A stretch of DNA of 64,000 bases from positions 124,001 to 188,000 of the forward strand of contig CAYGSD010000001.1 of NCBI GenBank assembly GCA_964352625.1, given 5' to 3'. Source of the DNA: JAAEPI01 sp964352625. GTDB taxonomy: Bacteria; Bacteroidota; Bacteroidia; Cytophagales; Cyclobacteriaceae. Below the pieces are notes generated by a model, which was given only the letters and a program-made list of their open reading frames with translations, had not been told where the DNA came from and did no database searches. Made by a program: the position numbers and the translations under genes. Shown here one piece after another: positions 51,017-59,401 of this stretch; within the stretch, counting starts at the first letter, position 1; every line of letters starts with the position of its first letter.

Positions 51017-51049
51017 TCACTCATCCCTATTTGAAAAAGTTAAAAAAAT

Positions 51050-51078
51050 GACAAGGATCTGAGTCGGTATATTTTGTA
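51050..51078. repeat. 29-bp direct repeat, right copy (hslU 3' end remnant)
   Basis: In frame it reads KDLSRYIL followed by TAG. It is probably the original end of hslU, now detached and silent. Confidence 0.85.
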
Positions 51079-51102
51079 GTCTGTTTTCATTTTCTTTAAG
51101 CC

Positions 51103-51519
51103 ATGAAAAATATCCTTATCGTTCTTTCCGTATGCACGTTTCTGTCCTGCGCATCCCAAAAATCCAATTCACAGAATGGTTTCTTAGAAGGCACAACTGG
51201 CCTTTTCGAGGGAAACTGCATGCCAGCTCCAGGTAAGGAGCCATGTAAACCAAGGCCAATTTCGACTTTGGTTTTCGTCACGCAACCATCCGAGGAATTC
51301 AATCAGGCACTCTTGGTGACCACTGTCCTCTCCAAAGAAGATGGTTCTTTCACAGTTGACTTAGAACCCGGAAAGTACAGCATCTTTCTAAAAGATGGCG
51401 ATGAGAAAATCTGCAGTGGGTTGAATTGCGATGTAGCTGACTGCTTCTGTACGCTGGTAGAAATCAAGGCAGATGCTACCACCACGGTGAAAGTCAACAT
51501 CGATCACGCGAGTTGGTAA
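51103..51519 (+). CDS. Small lipoprotein with carboxypeptidase-regulatory-like fold
   Basis: 138 residues; signal peptide with lipobox LSCA (Cys16), so probably lipid-anchored. The mature part has a Cys-rich, Pro-rich start (GNCMPAPGKEPCKPRPI) and strands with LLVTTVLSKEDGSFTVDLEPGKYSIFLKDG, the typical CarboxypepD_reg-like / Cna-B hint of a prealbumin-like fold, then a CSGLNCDVADCFCTLVEI Cys cluster and a C-terminal VNIDHASW strand. Function unknown. Sits 25 bp after the detached hslU remnant, so it was presumably next to hslU before the insertion. Confidence 0.8.
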   Translation: MKNILIVLSVCTFLSCASQKSNSQNGFLEGTTGLFEGNCMPAPGKEPCKPRPISTLVFVTQPSEEFNQALLVTTVLSKEDGSFTVDLEPGKYSIFLKDGDEKICSGLNCDVADCFCTLVEIKADATTTVKVNIDHASW

Positions 51520-51561
51520 ACTTCAACCTCACTGGCCACTGGCATTTTTATAACTTATTAT

Positions 51562-51596
51562 AAAATAAAAAAACCCAACTTTTTCAAGTCAGGATT
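51562..51596. terminator. Terminator-like hairpin, old tRNA downstream copy
   Basis: AACCCAACTT (51572-51581) and AAGTCAGGATT (51586-51596) pair (one bulge, wobble pairs) and are flanked by T5 on the plus strand and by seven T residues on the minus strand. Its sequence and its position just before the tRNA-Cys 3'-end copy at 51607 mirror the real tRNA terminator at 51700. Confidence 0.6.
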
Positions 51597-51606
51597 TTTG
51601 ATTGAT

Positions 51607-51623
51607 GAGGTGCTGAGCGGATT
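51607..51623 (-). repeat. 17-bp copy of the tRNA-Cys 3' end
   Basis: GAGGTGCTGAGCGGATT is identical to 51732-51748, the 3' end of tRNA-Cys. The rest of the tRNA does not continue here. Such partial 3'-end copies are typical of integration events or local duplication. Confidence 0.7.
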
Positions 51624-51694
51624 AGCTCATACCCACTACCCTGCCGCACCGCCCCTCGTGATCCGCTCAAAATTTTAACCACTTCTCCTAAAAA

Positions 51695-51724
51695 CAGAAA
51701 ACCCCAACGTATTAGGTCGGGGTT
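51695..51724 (-). terminator. Terminator after tRNA-Cys
   Basis: On the minus strand AACCCCGAC and GTTGGGGTT form a 9-bp stem (one G-T) with a 7-nt loop, 8 nt after the tRNA, followed by TTC-TG-TTTTT. Confidence 0.8.
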
Positions 51725-51732
51725 CTATTAAG

Positions 51733-51803
51733 AGGTGCTGAGCGGATTCGAACCGCTGTACGAGGTTTTGCAGACCTCTGCCTAGCCACTCGGCCACAGC
51801 ACC
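51733..51803 (-). tRNA. tRNA-Cys (GCA)
   Basis: 71 nt without encoded CCA. On the minus strand the acceptor pairs GGTGCTG with CAGCACC, the D arm GCCGAGTGGCTAGGC, the anticodon stem GAGGT/ACCTC with loop CTGCAAA (anticodon GCA), and the T arm CAGCGGTTCGAATCCGCT (GTTCGAATC) are all present. It lies between rpsA (upstream on the same strand) and its own terminator. Confidence 0.95.
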
Positions 51804-51821
51804 ATTTTGCATCGCAAAAGT

Positions 51822-51853
51822 AAAAAAATACCGGAAAGGAAAACCTTCCCGGC
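51822..51853 (-). terminator. Rho-independent terminator of rpsA
   Basis: On the minus strand GCCGGGAAGG pairs with CCTTTCCGGT (two G-T wobbles) around TTTT and is followed by ATTTTTTTA. It lies 27 bp after the rpsA stop and before tRNA-Cys. Confidence 0.85.
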
Positions 51854-51879
51854 ACTTTCATATTCATTCTAATCAGAGA

Positions 51880-54093
51880 CTACTCTCCGTCTTCCTTATC
51901 ATCCTTCTTCTTAGTGGCAGCCTTCTTTGCTGGCTTCTTCTCAGCTTTAGGAGCTTCTTCGGCATCAGCTTCTTCTTTCTTCTTAGCTGCCGCCTTTTTA
52001 GGAGCTTCCTTCTTTGGCTTTTCCTCAGCTGCTTCCTCTTTCTTCTTAGCCGCAGGCTTCTCAACCGGTCGCTCCATCTTCTCCTTCAGTGCAGAAAGAG
52101 CGTCAAGATCACCAAGCGTTGACTTCTCAACTTCTTTGTTGATAAGACCGAGCGTTTTGCCTTTCTTGCCTCCTCCACTAGTTGCAGCTTTCTTCTTAGG
52201 CTCTTCTGCCACTTCTTTCCAAGTAGCAGTATGCGAAAGTTGAATTCTCTTTTCTTCTTTAGAGAAATCCATTACTCTGAAATCTAGTGTCTCGCCTTCA
52301 GAAGCTTTCGATCCGTCTTCCTTGTCAAGATTCTTGATAGAAGCGTGCCCTTCGATACCATATGGCAACTCTAAAACAGCTCCTTTGTCAGACAATGAAA
52401 CGATCGTACACTTGTGAATACTTCCTCTTTCAAATACTGATTGGAAAGTATCCCAAGGATTTTCTTCCAAGTGCTTGTGGCTAAGCGCCAATCGACGGTT
52501 CTCAACATCAAGCTCCATCACCACCACTTCCAACTGCTCGTTTACTTTCACAAACTCAGATGGATGCTTGATCTTCTTAGTCCAAGAAAGGTCACTTACG
52601 TGAACTAGTCCATCGATACCTTCTTCAAGTTCGATGAAAAGGCCAAAGTTGGTCAAGTTCCTAACAGTACCAGAGTGCTTGCTTCCGACCGCATATTTGG
52701 TCAAAAGATCTTGTTTGTTCCAAGGATCTTCGCTTAGCTGCTTGATACCTACTGACATTTTTCTGTCTTCTCTGTCGATAGTCAATACAACCGCCTCAAG
52801 CTCATCACCCACATTGATAAAATCAGATGGATTTCTTAGGTGCTGAGACCAGGACATTTCAGACACGTGAATTAGACCTTCAACGCCTGGGATGATTTCA
52901 AGGAATGCACCATAATCAGCCACATTTACAATCTTACCTTTCACCTTAGAACCTTCAGTGATGTCCTTATCAAGTGAATCCCAAGGATGAGCAGTCAATT
53001 GCTTCATGCCAAGAGAAATTCTCTTCTTGTCGTCATCAAAGTCAAGAACTACCACATTCACCTTTTCATCAAGGCTAAGTGCCTCTTCTGGGTGATTGAT
53101 TCGTCCCCAAGAAATATCAGTAATGTGAAGAAGACCATCTACACCACCCAAATCGATGAATACACCGAAGTTGGTCATGTTCTTGATTACGCCTTCCAGT
53201 ACTTGTCCTTTTTCAAGATTGTTAAGAATGACAGCCTTTTGCTCCTCAAGGTCTTTCTCGATAAGTACCTTGTGAGAAACAACAACGTTATCGTTCGTGT
53301 AGTTGATTTTTACAACTTTCACTTCCATCTCCTTACCAACGAATATATCGAAATCTCTAATTGGCTTTACGTCAATTTGAGAACCTGGCAAGAACGCTTC
53401 TACTCCATAAACATCCACGATCAAACCACCTTTGGTTCTTCGCTTCACCATTCCATTGATAATATTGTCATCGTCAAGTGCGCTTTGGATCAATTCCCAA
53501 GCCTTAACGATTTTCGCCTTTCTTCTTGAAAGAATAAGCTGACCTTTTGCATTTTCCTGCTCCTCTACATACACCTCTACAGTGTCACCTGTTTTTAGAT
53601 TAGGGATATCTCGGAATTCAGTCAACGCAACCAATCCATCAGATTTGAAACCAATGTTAATGATCACATCCTTGTCGGTAATACCAACAACTTTTCCTTC
53701 GATCAGCTCTTTTTCATTGATCTCATTGAGTGTATTTGTGTAAAGAGCTTCCATCTCTTCACGCTCTTTTTTGCTGTACTCAGATGAGAATCCATTGTCT
53801 CCAGAACCATCCCAATCAATTTCTTCTTCCTCTACTTCTGGTAGTATCAAAGGCTCCTCCTCGTCCGAATCGTCTGCCACAGGTGCGGCTTTTCTAGCAG
53901 GTGCTTTCTTTTCTTCTTTAGGTGCTTCTTCCGCAACCTCTTCGGTCGCAGCAGCAGGCTCAGGAGTTTCCTCAGCTACTGGTTCAGCAATTTCTTCTTG
54001 AGCTTCGGCCTTCGGTTCAGCTTGCTCATCTTTTTGTTCGGTAGCTTCAGCTTTTACTTCTTCTGAAAGCTCCTCTTTTTTTTCTTCAGCCAT
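51880..54093 (-). CDS. rpsA: 30S ribosomal protein S1 with long charged tails
   Basis: 737 residues from the ATG at 54093 (MAEEKKEELSEEVKAEATEQ); the frame to 54120 is not needed. Six S1 OB-fold repeats occupy about residues 120-600 (for example KNMTNFGVFIDLGGVDGLLH and RNLTNFGLFIELEEGIDGLVH). They are flanked by a very acidic N-terminal arm of about 110 residues (Glu/Ala/Pro) and a C-terminal arm of about 120 residues of alternating Lys, Ala and Glu (AKKKEEA). Ribosomal S1 helps bind mRNA on the small subunit; Bacteroidota, which rarely use Shine-Dalgarno sequences, rely on it. Ended by its own terminator. Confidence 0.95.
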   Translation of the reverse strand: MAEEKKEELSEEVKAEATEQKDEQAEPKAEAQEEIAEPVAEETPEPAAATEEVAEEAPKEEKKAPARKAAPVADDSDEEEPLILPEVEEEEIDWDGSGDNGFSSEYSKKEREEMEALYTNTLNEINEKELIEGKVVGITDKDVIINIGFKSDGLVALTEFRDIPNLKTGDTVEVYVEEQENAKGQLILSRRKAKIVKAWELIQSALDDDNIINGMVKRRTKGGLIVDVYGVEAFLPGSQIDVKPIRDFDIFVGKEMEVKVVKINYTNDNVVVSHKVLIEKDLEEQKAVILNNLEKGQVLEGVIKNMTNFGVFIDLGGVDGLLHITDISWGRINHPEEALSLDEKVNVVVLDFDDDKKRISLGMKQLTAHPWDSLDKDITEGSKVKGKIVNVADYGAFLEIIPGVEGLIHVSEMSWSQHLRNPSDFINVGDELEAVVLTIDREDRKMSVGIKQLSEDPWNKQDLLTKYAVGSKHSGTVRNLTNFGLFIELEEGIDGLVHVSDLSWTKKIKHPSEFVKVNEQLEVVVMELDVENRRLALSHKHLEENPWDTFQSVFERGSIHKCTIVSLSDKGAVLELPYGIEGHASIKNLDKEDGSKASEGETLDFRVMDFSKEEKRIQLSHTATWKEVAEEPKKKAATSGGGKKGKTLGLINKEVEKSTLGDLDALSALKEKMERPVEKPAAKKKEEAAEEKPKKEAPKKAAAKKKEEADAEEAPKAEKKPAKKAATKKKDDKEDGE

Positions 54094-54297
54094 AATAAAT
54101 AAAAAATGACCCTCAATCATACCGTCAGGCTCGGGTCGAAAACCTGGGGCGTTTTAAGGTTTGACATTCCTTCGGCACTAATCGTAATTATTACCAAAAG
54201 CCCATTCACTCAAATGGGAGCGCAAATTTAGGAAATATATTTTTCAGAAAAAGGTATTGAGAGTTTATTATGTTCGAGGAGAATTAACCCAAACATT

Positions 54298-55962
54298 ATG
54301 CGCACTAGCCTACTCACCCTCTTTGTATTTCTATTATTGTCTTGTACCAAGAAAGAATCTGCGGATCTCATAATCAGAAACGGCACCATCTATACCATGA
54401 ACGATGACCAGCCATCGGCAGAAATGGTGGTAATAAAAGACAAGAAAATCGTTTTTGCTGGTAAAGAATCGGATGGAGATAAATATGAAGGCGAGGAACT
54501 CGACCTAAAGGGAAAAACAATGATTCCTGGATTTCAGGAAGGGCACGCTCACTTAATGGGCATTGGCTACAATCTGCTAAATGTGGATTTGATGGGCACA
54601 CTTTCGTACTCTGAGATAATCGATAAAGTGAAAGAGCGGGCAGCTATCACCCCAAAAGGTGAATGGATTGTAGGACGCGGGTGGCACCAAGACAAATGGA
54701 TTGACCAACCGGAACGGATGTATCGAAACTTCCCCACACATCACGACCTATCTGCAGCAGTCCCTGATCACCCGGTGATTTTGAGCCATGCAAGTGGTCA
54801 TATGGCCCTGGCCAATAGCAAGGCCATGGAGTTGGCCGGTATTTCTACCGAGACAGAACAACCAGACGGTGGAGAAATATTCATGGGCATGGATGGCCCA
54901 ACGGGCATTTTTAATGAAACCGCCCAAAGAAAAATATGGAGTGTGGTTCCCCAAAACACCGAGGAGAAAGCTAGACAAGCATTGCAATTAGCCATCAACG
55001 AATGCCTGAAAAATGGCATCACTTCTTTTCATGATGCCGGGTCAGGTGAAATCGTAGAAGTATTCAAAGCGTTTGGTGAAGAAGGCAAAATGACGATCCG
55101 CCTTTACGTGATGCTCAGAGGTGATTTGAATTACATGTCTGACTATTTCGAAAAGGGTCCTGACATAGGCCTCTATGGAGATCACCTTACAATTCGTGCC
55201 GTCAAAATGGCCGCCGATGGTGCGCTGGGTAGTCGGGGCGCCTGGCTAATCGAAGAGTATTCAGATGCTCCCGGGGAATTTGGTCACGAGGTAGAGTCCA
55301 TGACACATATTGATTCATTGTCCAGAAAGGCTTACGAAGCAGGGTTTCAAGTATGTGTCCATGCCATTGGTGACCGAGCAAACCAAGAGGTATTGAATTT
55401 GTATGAAGAGCTAATAAATACCGGCCAACAGGAAGATCCCAGACTTAGAATTGAACATGCTCAGCATCTTCATCCGGATGACATTCCTCGCTTTGCAGCG
55501 CTCGGGGTGATTCCTGCCTTTCAGGCCATTCACATGTCTTCAGATCGTCCATGGGCCATTGATAGATTGGGCAAAGAAAGAATAGAAAACGGAGCGTACA
55601 TGTGGCAAACTCTGCTGCAGTCGGGAGCCAAAATCGTGAATGGCACGGATGCTCCTGTAGAGCCAGTCAACCCGATTCCGAGTTTCTATGCGTCGGTATC
55701 ACGCAAAACCTTAAAGGGCACACCCGATGGCGGCTATGAACCAGCAGAGAAAATGACGCGTGAGCAGGCCCTTCGGTCTTACACCCTAGATGCTGCCTAC
55801 GGCGCTTTCATGGAAGATATTACCGGATCGATTGAAGTCGGGAAGTATGCGGATTTCACCATTCTGGACAAAGACATCATGACTGTACCCGAGGATGAAA
55901 TTCTAAATGCTCAGGTCACGATGACAATCGTAGACGGTGAAATTGTTTTCGAGAAAAAATGA
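54298..55962 (+). CDS. Lipoprotein amidohydrolase (YtcJ-like)
   Basis: 554 residues; lipobox LLSC near residue 16 (MRTSLLTLFVFLLLSCTKK), so an outer or inner membrane-anchored lipoprotein. Amidohydrolase family 3, YtcJ/COG1574 type: MIPGFQEGHAHLMGIG (H-x-H), GRGWHQDKW, CVHAIGDRANQEV, RIEHAQHLHPDDI (His), NGTDAPVEPVNP (Asp), SIEVGKYADFTILDKDI. It probably hydrolyses an amide or cyclic amide; substrate unknown. Forms an operon with the SSS transporter (ATGA overlap), which suggests uptake of its substrate or product. Confidence 0.9.
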   Translation: MRTSLLTLFVFLLLSCTKKESADLIIRNGTIYTMNDDQPSAEMVVIKDKKIVFAGKESDGDKYEGEELDLKGKTMIPGFQEGHAHLMGIGYNLLNVDLMGTLSYSEIIDKVKERAAITPKGEWIVGRGWHQDKWIDQPERMYRNFPTHHDLSAAVPDHPVILSHASGHMALANSKAMELAGISTETEQPDGGEIFMGMDGPTGIFNETAQRKIWSVVPQNTEEKARQALQLAINECLKNGITSFHDAGSGEIVEVFKAFGEEGKMTIRLYVMLRGDLNYMSDYFEKGPDIGLYGDHLTIRAVKMAADGALGSRGAWLIEEYSDAPGEFGHEVESMTHIDSLSRKAYEAGFQVCVHAIGDRANQEVLNLYEELINTGQQEDPRLRIEHAQHLHPDDIPRFAALGVIPAFQAIHMSSDRPWAIDRLGKERIENGAYMWQTLLQSGAKIVNGTDAPVEPVNPIPSFYASVSRKTLKGTPDGGYEPAEKMTREQALRSYTLDAAYGAFMEDITGSIEVGKYADFTILDKDIMTVPEDEILNAQVTMTIVDGEIVFEKK

Positions 55963-57656
55963 GTTTGACGAACCTTGACATTTCGGTGATCATTGGCTTC
56001 CTGACGATTTTCGTCGGAGTTGCCCTCTACTTCAAAAATCGAGCTTCCGAAAGTCTTGATAATTTCTTCCTCGGTGGGAGGAACCTGCCTTGGTACATCG
56101 CTGGCACTTCCATGGTGGCTACTACCTTCGCTGCGGACACCCCCTTGGCGGTGACAGAACTAGTCGCTCAAAGTGGAATTTCTGGAAACTGGCTCTGGTG
56201 GAACATGCTCGCCGGAGGAATGCTCACCACTTTCTTTTTTGCTAAATATTGGAGGCGTTCTGGAGTTTTGACGGATATCGAGCTTATCAAAATCCGCTAC
56301 TCGGGAAAAGCTGCTGAATACTTGAGACTTTTCAAGGCGGTCTATATGGGTGTCTTCCTCAATGTCCTAATTATTGGCTGGGTCAACGTGGCGCTCATGA
56401 CGCTTCTGGAAGTCTTCTTCGACATTGACAAAACAACCAGTCTTTTGGTGACAGCCGCTGCGATGGGTCTGGTCATCATTTACAGTGCGGTTTCAGGACT
56501 TCTCGGAGTGGTTTACACCGATGTGATGCAGTTCATCACCGCCATGACAGGCAGCATACTACTGGCACTTTATGTTTTGAACAGTCCTGAAATTGGTGGA
56601 ATCGACGGATTAAAAGCGGGCCTTCCTGCATCCACGCTTTCCTTCTTCCCTACAATCGGCTCTGAAAATGCAAGCTCCACTTTGGTGCTTGGACTGGGGA
56701 GTTTTCTAGCCTTCATCTCCGTGCAGTGGTGGGCTAGCTGGTACCCGGGCAATGAGCCCGGAGGCGGTGGGTACATCGCCCAGCGAATGATGAGCGCCAA
56801 GGACGAGAAGAACGCCATTTACTCTTCCCTCCTATTTCAGATCGCGCATTACTGTCTCCGACCTTGGCCATGGATCATCGTCGCTTTGGCGTCACTCATG
56901 TTGTACCCCGACTTAGTCGACCCGAAAGAGGGCTATGTATTGGTGATGAAAGATTACCTACCGTCTGGTGTTAGGGGGTTATTGTTGGTCGCTTTCTTGG
57001 CAGCCTACATGAGTACTATTTCCACCCAGTTGAATTGGGGAGCCTCATATCTGATCAACGATTTTTATGCGCCCATTTCGAAAAAAACTAAGCTGCTAGG
57101 CCCATCAAGGGTTGCGACTGTGTTGATTGCCATTATCGGGCTCATCGTAACCACCCAAATTACCAGCATCTCTGGAGTTTGGCGATTCATAATGGAATGT
57201 GGCGCAGGACTCGGATTGGTTTTAATCCTGAGGTGGTACTGGTGGCGAGTGAATGCCTGGAGCGAAATCACGGCGACCCTCGCACCTTTCGTTGGCTATT
57301 CCATTGCTCATTTCGGGCTGGATTGGGTGTTTCCCAACAGCTTCTTTTTCACGGTCAGCTTTACAACAATAAGTTGGATTCTTGTGACCTACCTGGCACC
57401 TCAAACCGACCGGTCAGTGCTGGAATCGTTTTATGAAAAAATCAAACCAGCGGGCAATTGGCGACCTTTCTCCAATTCTGGATTCAGTGTGTCCATAAGT
57501 CTGGTGGCTCTTTGGATTTGCGGAATTCTCATGGCTTACTCCCTCCTCTTTTTCATGGGCAACTGGATATTCGGCTTAGGTAATTATTGGTACGGGATAG
57601 TTTTTCTCATGTCGGCTTTTGTCTTTAGGCTGTTAATGCCCAAATTGACGCGCTAA
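55959..57656 (+). CDS. Sodium:solute symporter (SSS family)
   Basis: 565 residues with about 13-14 transmembrane helices. SSS signatures: LDNFFLGGRNLPWYIAGTSMVATTFAADTP near the first helices, ISVQWWASWYPGNEPGGGGYIAQRMMSAKDEKNA in the middle, and AAYMSTISTQLNWGASYLINDFYAP. It imports a small solute with Na+. Start overlaps the amidohydrolase stop by 4 bp, so the pair probably works on one compound (hydantoin, cyclic amide or peptide, unknown). TTG-started murB follows 12 bp later. Confidence 0.93.
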   Translation: MSLTNLDISVIIGFLTIFVGVALYFKNRASESLDNFFLGGRNLPWYIAGTSMVATTFAADTPLAVTELVAQSGISGNWLWWNMLAGGMLTTFFFAKYWRRSGVLTDIELIKIRYSGKAAEYLRLFKAVYMGVFLNVLIIGWVNVALMTLLEVFFDIDKTTSLLVTAAAMGLVIIYSAVSGLLGVVYTDVMQFITAMTGSILLALYVLNSPEIGGIDGLKAGLPASTLSFFPTIGSENASSTLVLGLGSFLAFISVQWWASWYPGNEPGGGGYIAQRMMSAKDEKNAIYSSLLFQIAHYCLRPWPWIIVALASLMLYPDLVDPKEGYVLVMKDYLPSGVRGLLLVAFLAAYMSTISTQLNWGASYLINDFYAPISKKTKLLGPSRVATVLIAIIGLIVTTQITSISGVWRFIMECGAGLGLVLILRWYWWRVNAWSEITATLAPFVGYSIAHFGLDWVFPNSFFFTVSFTTISWILVTYLAPQTDRSVLESFYEKIKPAGNWRPFSNSGFSVSISLVALWICGILMAYSLLFFMGNWIFGLGNYWYGIVFLMSAFVFRLLMPKLTR

Positions 57657-57668
57657 TCATTTCGAAAA

Positions 57669-58685
57669 TTGATCGTTCAATACAACCATTCTCTCAAGCG
57701 GCTCAACACTTTCGGGTTGGACGTGAGTACGCAACAATACGTGCGGGTAGAGACCGTCGATGAGCTTAGGGAAGTTTTCCTAGGACTCAAGTACCGAAAT
57801 ATTAAAAAAATGATTTTGGGTGGCGGGTCGAATGTACTCTTCACCAGAAATTGGTTGGGACTCATTGCACAAATGTGCATACCCGGCGTGGAGATAGTCA
57901 GTGAATCGGACGAGCATGTGCAGGTAGCAGCGGGAGCGGGCGAGAACTGGCATCAATTGGTTTTATGGGCTGTCGAACGTGGCTTTGGAGGGATTGAAAA
58001 CATGTCTTTGATTCCGGGCACAGTGGGCGCAGCACCTATGCAGAACATCGGCGCATACGGTGTGGAAATCAAGGATGTCTTTCACTCACTCGAAGCAGTA
58101 GACTTGAAAACAGGAAAGATCGTTCGCTTCTACAAAGAAGACTGTTCGTTCGGCTACCGATTCAGTATTTTCAAAGGAGAGCAAAAAGGAAACTTCATCA
58201 TCACGAAGGTGTTCTTGACACTGAACAAAAACCCGATTCTCAATACCTCCTATGGCGCGATAGAGCAAACACTTGGGGAAATGGCCATTGATAAGCCGAC
58301 CATCAAGGATGTGAGTCAGGCCGTGATCAATATCCGTCAATCCAAGCTCCCCGATCCGATGGACATTGGCAATGCAGGTAGCTTCTTCAAAAATCCAGTG
58401 ATTGAAACAGCGCATTACGAAGCATTGGAGGCGCTCTATCCAGAAATTCCTCATTACAAAATCTCGGACGAAGAGGAGAAAATTCCTGCCGCCTGGCTCA
58501 TTGAAAAATGTGGTTGGAAAGGTCACCGTAGAGGAGAAATCGGCGTGCACGACAAGCAGGCGCTGGTTTTGGTGAATCACGGAGGTGGAAAAGGAATCGA
58601 GATCAGGAAGCTGGCCATGGAGATCATGCGGAGTGTTCAAAAAGAATTTCAGATTGATTTAGAGCCTGAGGTGAACATGGTTTAG
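57669..58685 (+). CDS. murB: UDP-N-acetylmuramate dehydrogenase MurB
   Basis: 338 residues, starting at TTG 57669 because no ATG precedes YNHSLKRLNTFGLDV. Type I MurB: ILGGGSNVLFTRNW (FAD pyrophosphate), GGIENMSLIPGTVGAAPMQNIGAYGVEI, FGYRFSIFK (Tyr/Arg), GNAGSFFKNPVI (catalytic Ser) and a C-terminal Glu in LEPEV. It reduces UDP-GlcNAc-enolpyruvate to UDP-MurNAc with NADPH, the second committed step of peptidoglycan precursor synthesis. 12 bp after the transporter gene. Confidence 0.95.
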   Translation: MIVQYNHSLKRLNTFGLDVSTQQYVRVETVDELREVFLGLKYRNIKKMILGGGSNVLFTRNWLGLIAQMCIPGVEIVSESDEHVQVAAGAGENWHQLVLWAVERGFGGIENMSLIPGTVGAAPMQNIGAYGVEIKDVFHSLEAVDLKTGKIVRFYKEDCSFGYRFSIFKGEQKGNFIITKVFLTLNKNPILNTSYGAIEQTLGEMAIDKPTIKDVSQAVINIRQSKLPDPMDIGNAGSFFKNPVIETAHYEALEALYPEIPHYKISDEEEKIPAAWLIEKCGWKGHRRGEIGVHDKQALVLVNHGGGKGIEIRKLAMEIMRSVQKEFQIDLEPEVNMV

Positions 58686-58719
58686 TTCAGAATTCCTTCA
58701 GATTGGCTAACTAGCTTTG
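58686..58719 (+). promoter_or_regulatory. Operator/promoter of the two-component operon
   Basis: Two 11-bp direct units, TTCAGAATTCC (58686-58696) and TTCAGATTGGC (58697-58707), are followed 4 bp later by a perfect -7 box TAGCTTTG (58712-58719), with ATG at 58724. Units of this period are typical OmpR-family sites. The same layout recurs before the receptor gene at 60718. Confidence 0.65.
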
Positions 58720-58723
58720 CCTC

Positions 58724-59401
58724 ATGAAGTTACTTCTAGTTGAAGATCAGCCGGAGCTTGCCAGCAATGTCAAGGACTATTTCGCCAAGGACGGTGTAGT
58801 CTGCGAAGTGGCTCACACACTTGGCAAGGCACAAGAAAAACTTCATGCCTTTGAATACGATGTACTCCTCCTGGACTTGATGCTTCCAGACGGTGACGGG
58901 CTCGATCTTTTGCGCACAATCAAGGCTCATTTTCCTAAAACGGGCGTAGTAATAATATCAGCCAAGAATGCTTTGGATGATAAATTGGCTGGACTTGATC
59001 TTGGCGCAGATGATTATTTACCAAAGCCCTTTCATTTGGCGGAGCTGAATGCTCGAACAAAAGCTGTATTCCGAAGAAGAAAACAAGATGGATCGAACGC
59101 TCTGCAGTTTGAAGAAATCACGATTGATCTCGATGCACAGGAAGCCAAAGTGAGTGAATCCCTCCTTGATCTTACCCGCAAAGAATACGAACTGCTCCAC
59201 TATTTTCTGGTGAATCAAAATAGGCTCATTACCAAGCAAGCTATAGCAGAGCATCTTTGGGGCGACTACATGGACACGGCCGATTCCTTCGATTTTGTCT
59301 ATCAGCACATCAAAAATTTGCGCAAGAAAATCACAGCCGCAGGAGGCAATGACTACATGCAGACGGTCTACGGCGCTGGCTATAAATTCAAAAAAGCATG
59401 A
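58724..59401 (+). CDS. Response regulator, OmpR family
   Basis: 225 residues. Receiver with Asp51 (LLLDLMLPDGDGLDLL), D7-D8 acidic pair, Thr/Ser in VIISAK and Lys in YLPKPFHLAEL, then an OmpR/PhoB winged helix (LTRKEYELLHYFLVNQNRLITKQAIAEHLWG, VYGAGYKFKK). Its kinase partner overlaps by 4 bp. The ATG lies 4 bp after the -7 box, so the transcript is probably leaderless. The 11-bp direct repeats upstream and before the receptor gene suggest autoregulation and control of the receptor (inference). Confidence 0.95.
   Translation: MKLLLVEDQPELASNVKDYFAKDGVVCEVAHTLGKAQEKLHAFEYDVLLLDLMLPDGDGLDLLRTIKAHFPKTGVVIISAKNALDDKLAGLDLGADDYLPKPFHLAELNARTKAVFRRRKQDGSNALQFEEITIDLDAQEAKVSESLLDLTRKEYELLHYFLVNQNRLITKQAIAEHLWGDYMDTADSFDFVYQHIKNLRKKITAAGGNDYMQTVYGAGYKFKKA

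Noticed and set aside
51914..52243. Plus-strand frame rich in Ser, Ala and Phe
   Set aside because: It is the antisense of the Lys/Ala/Glu tail of S1; the low complexity keeps the opposite frame open.
54223..54230. Perfect -7 box TAAATTTG on the minus strand upstream of rpsA
   Set aside because: No -33 TTG at the expected distance; a promoter is likely here, but this match alone is too weak to annotate.
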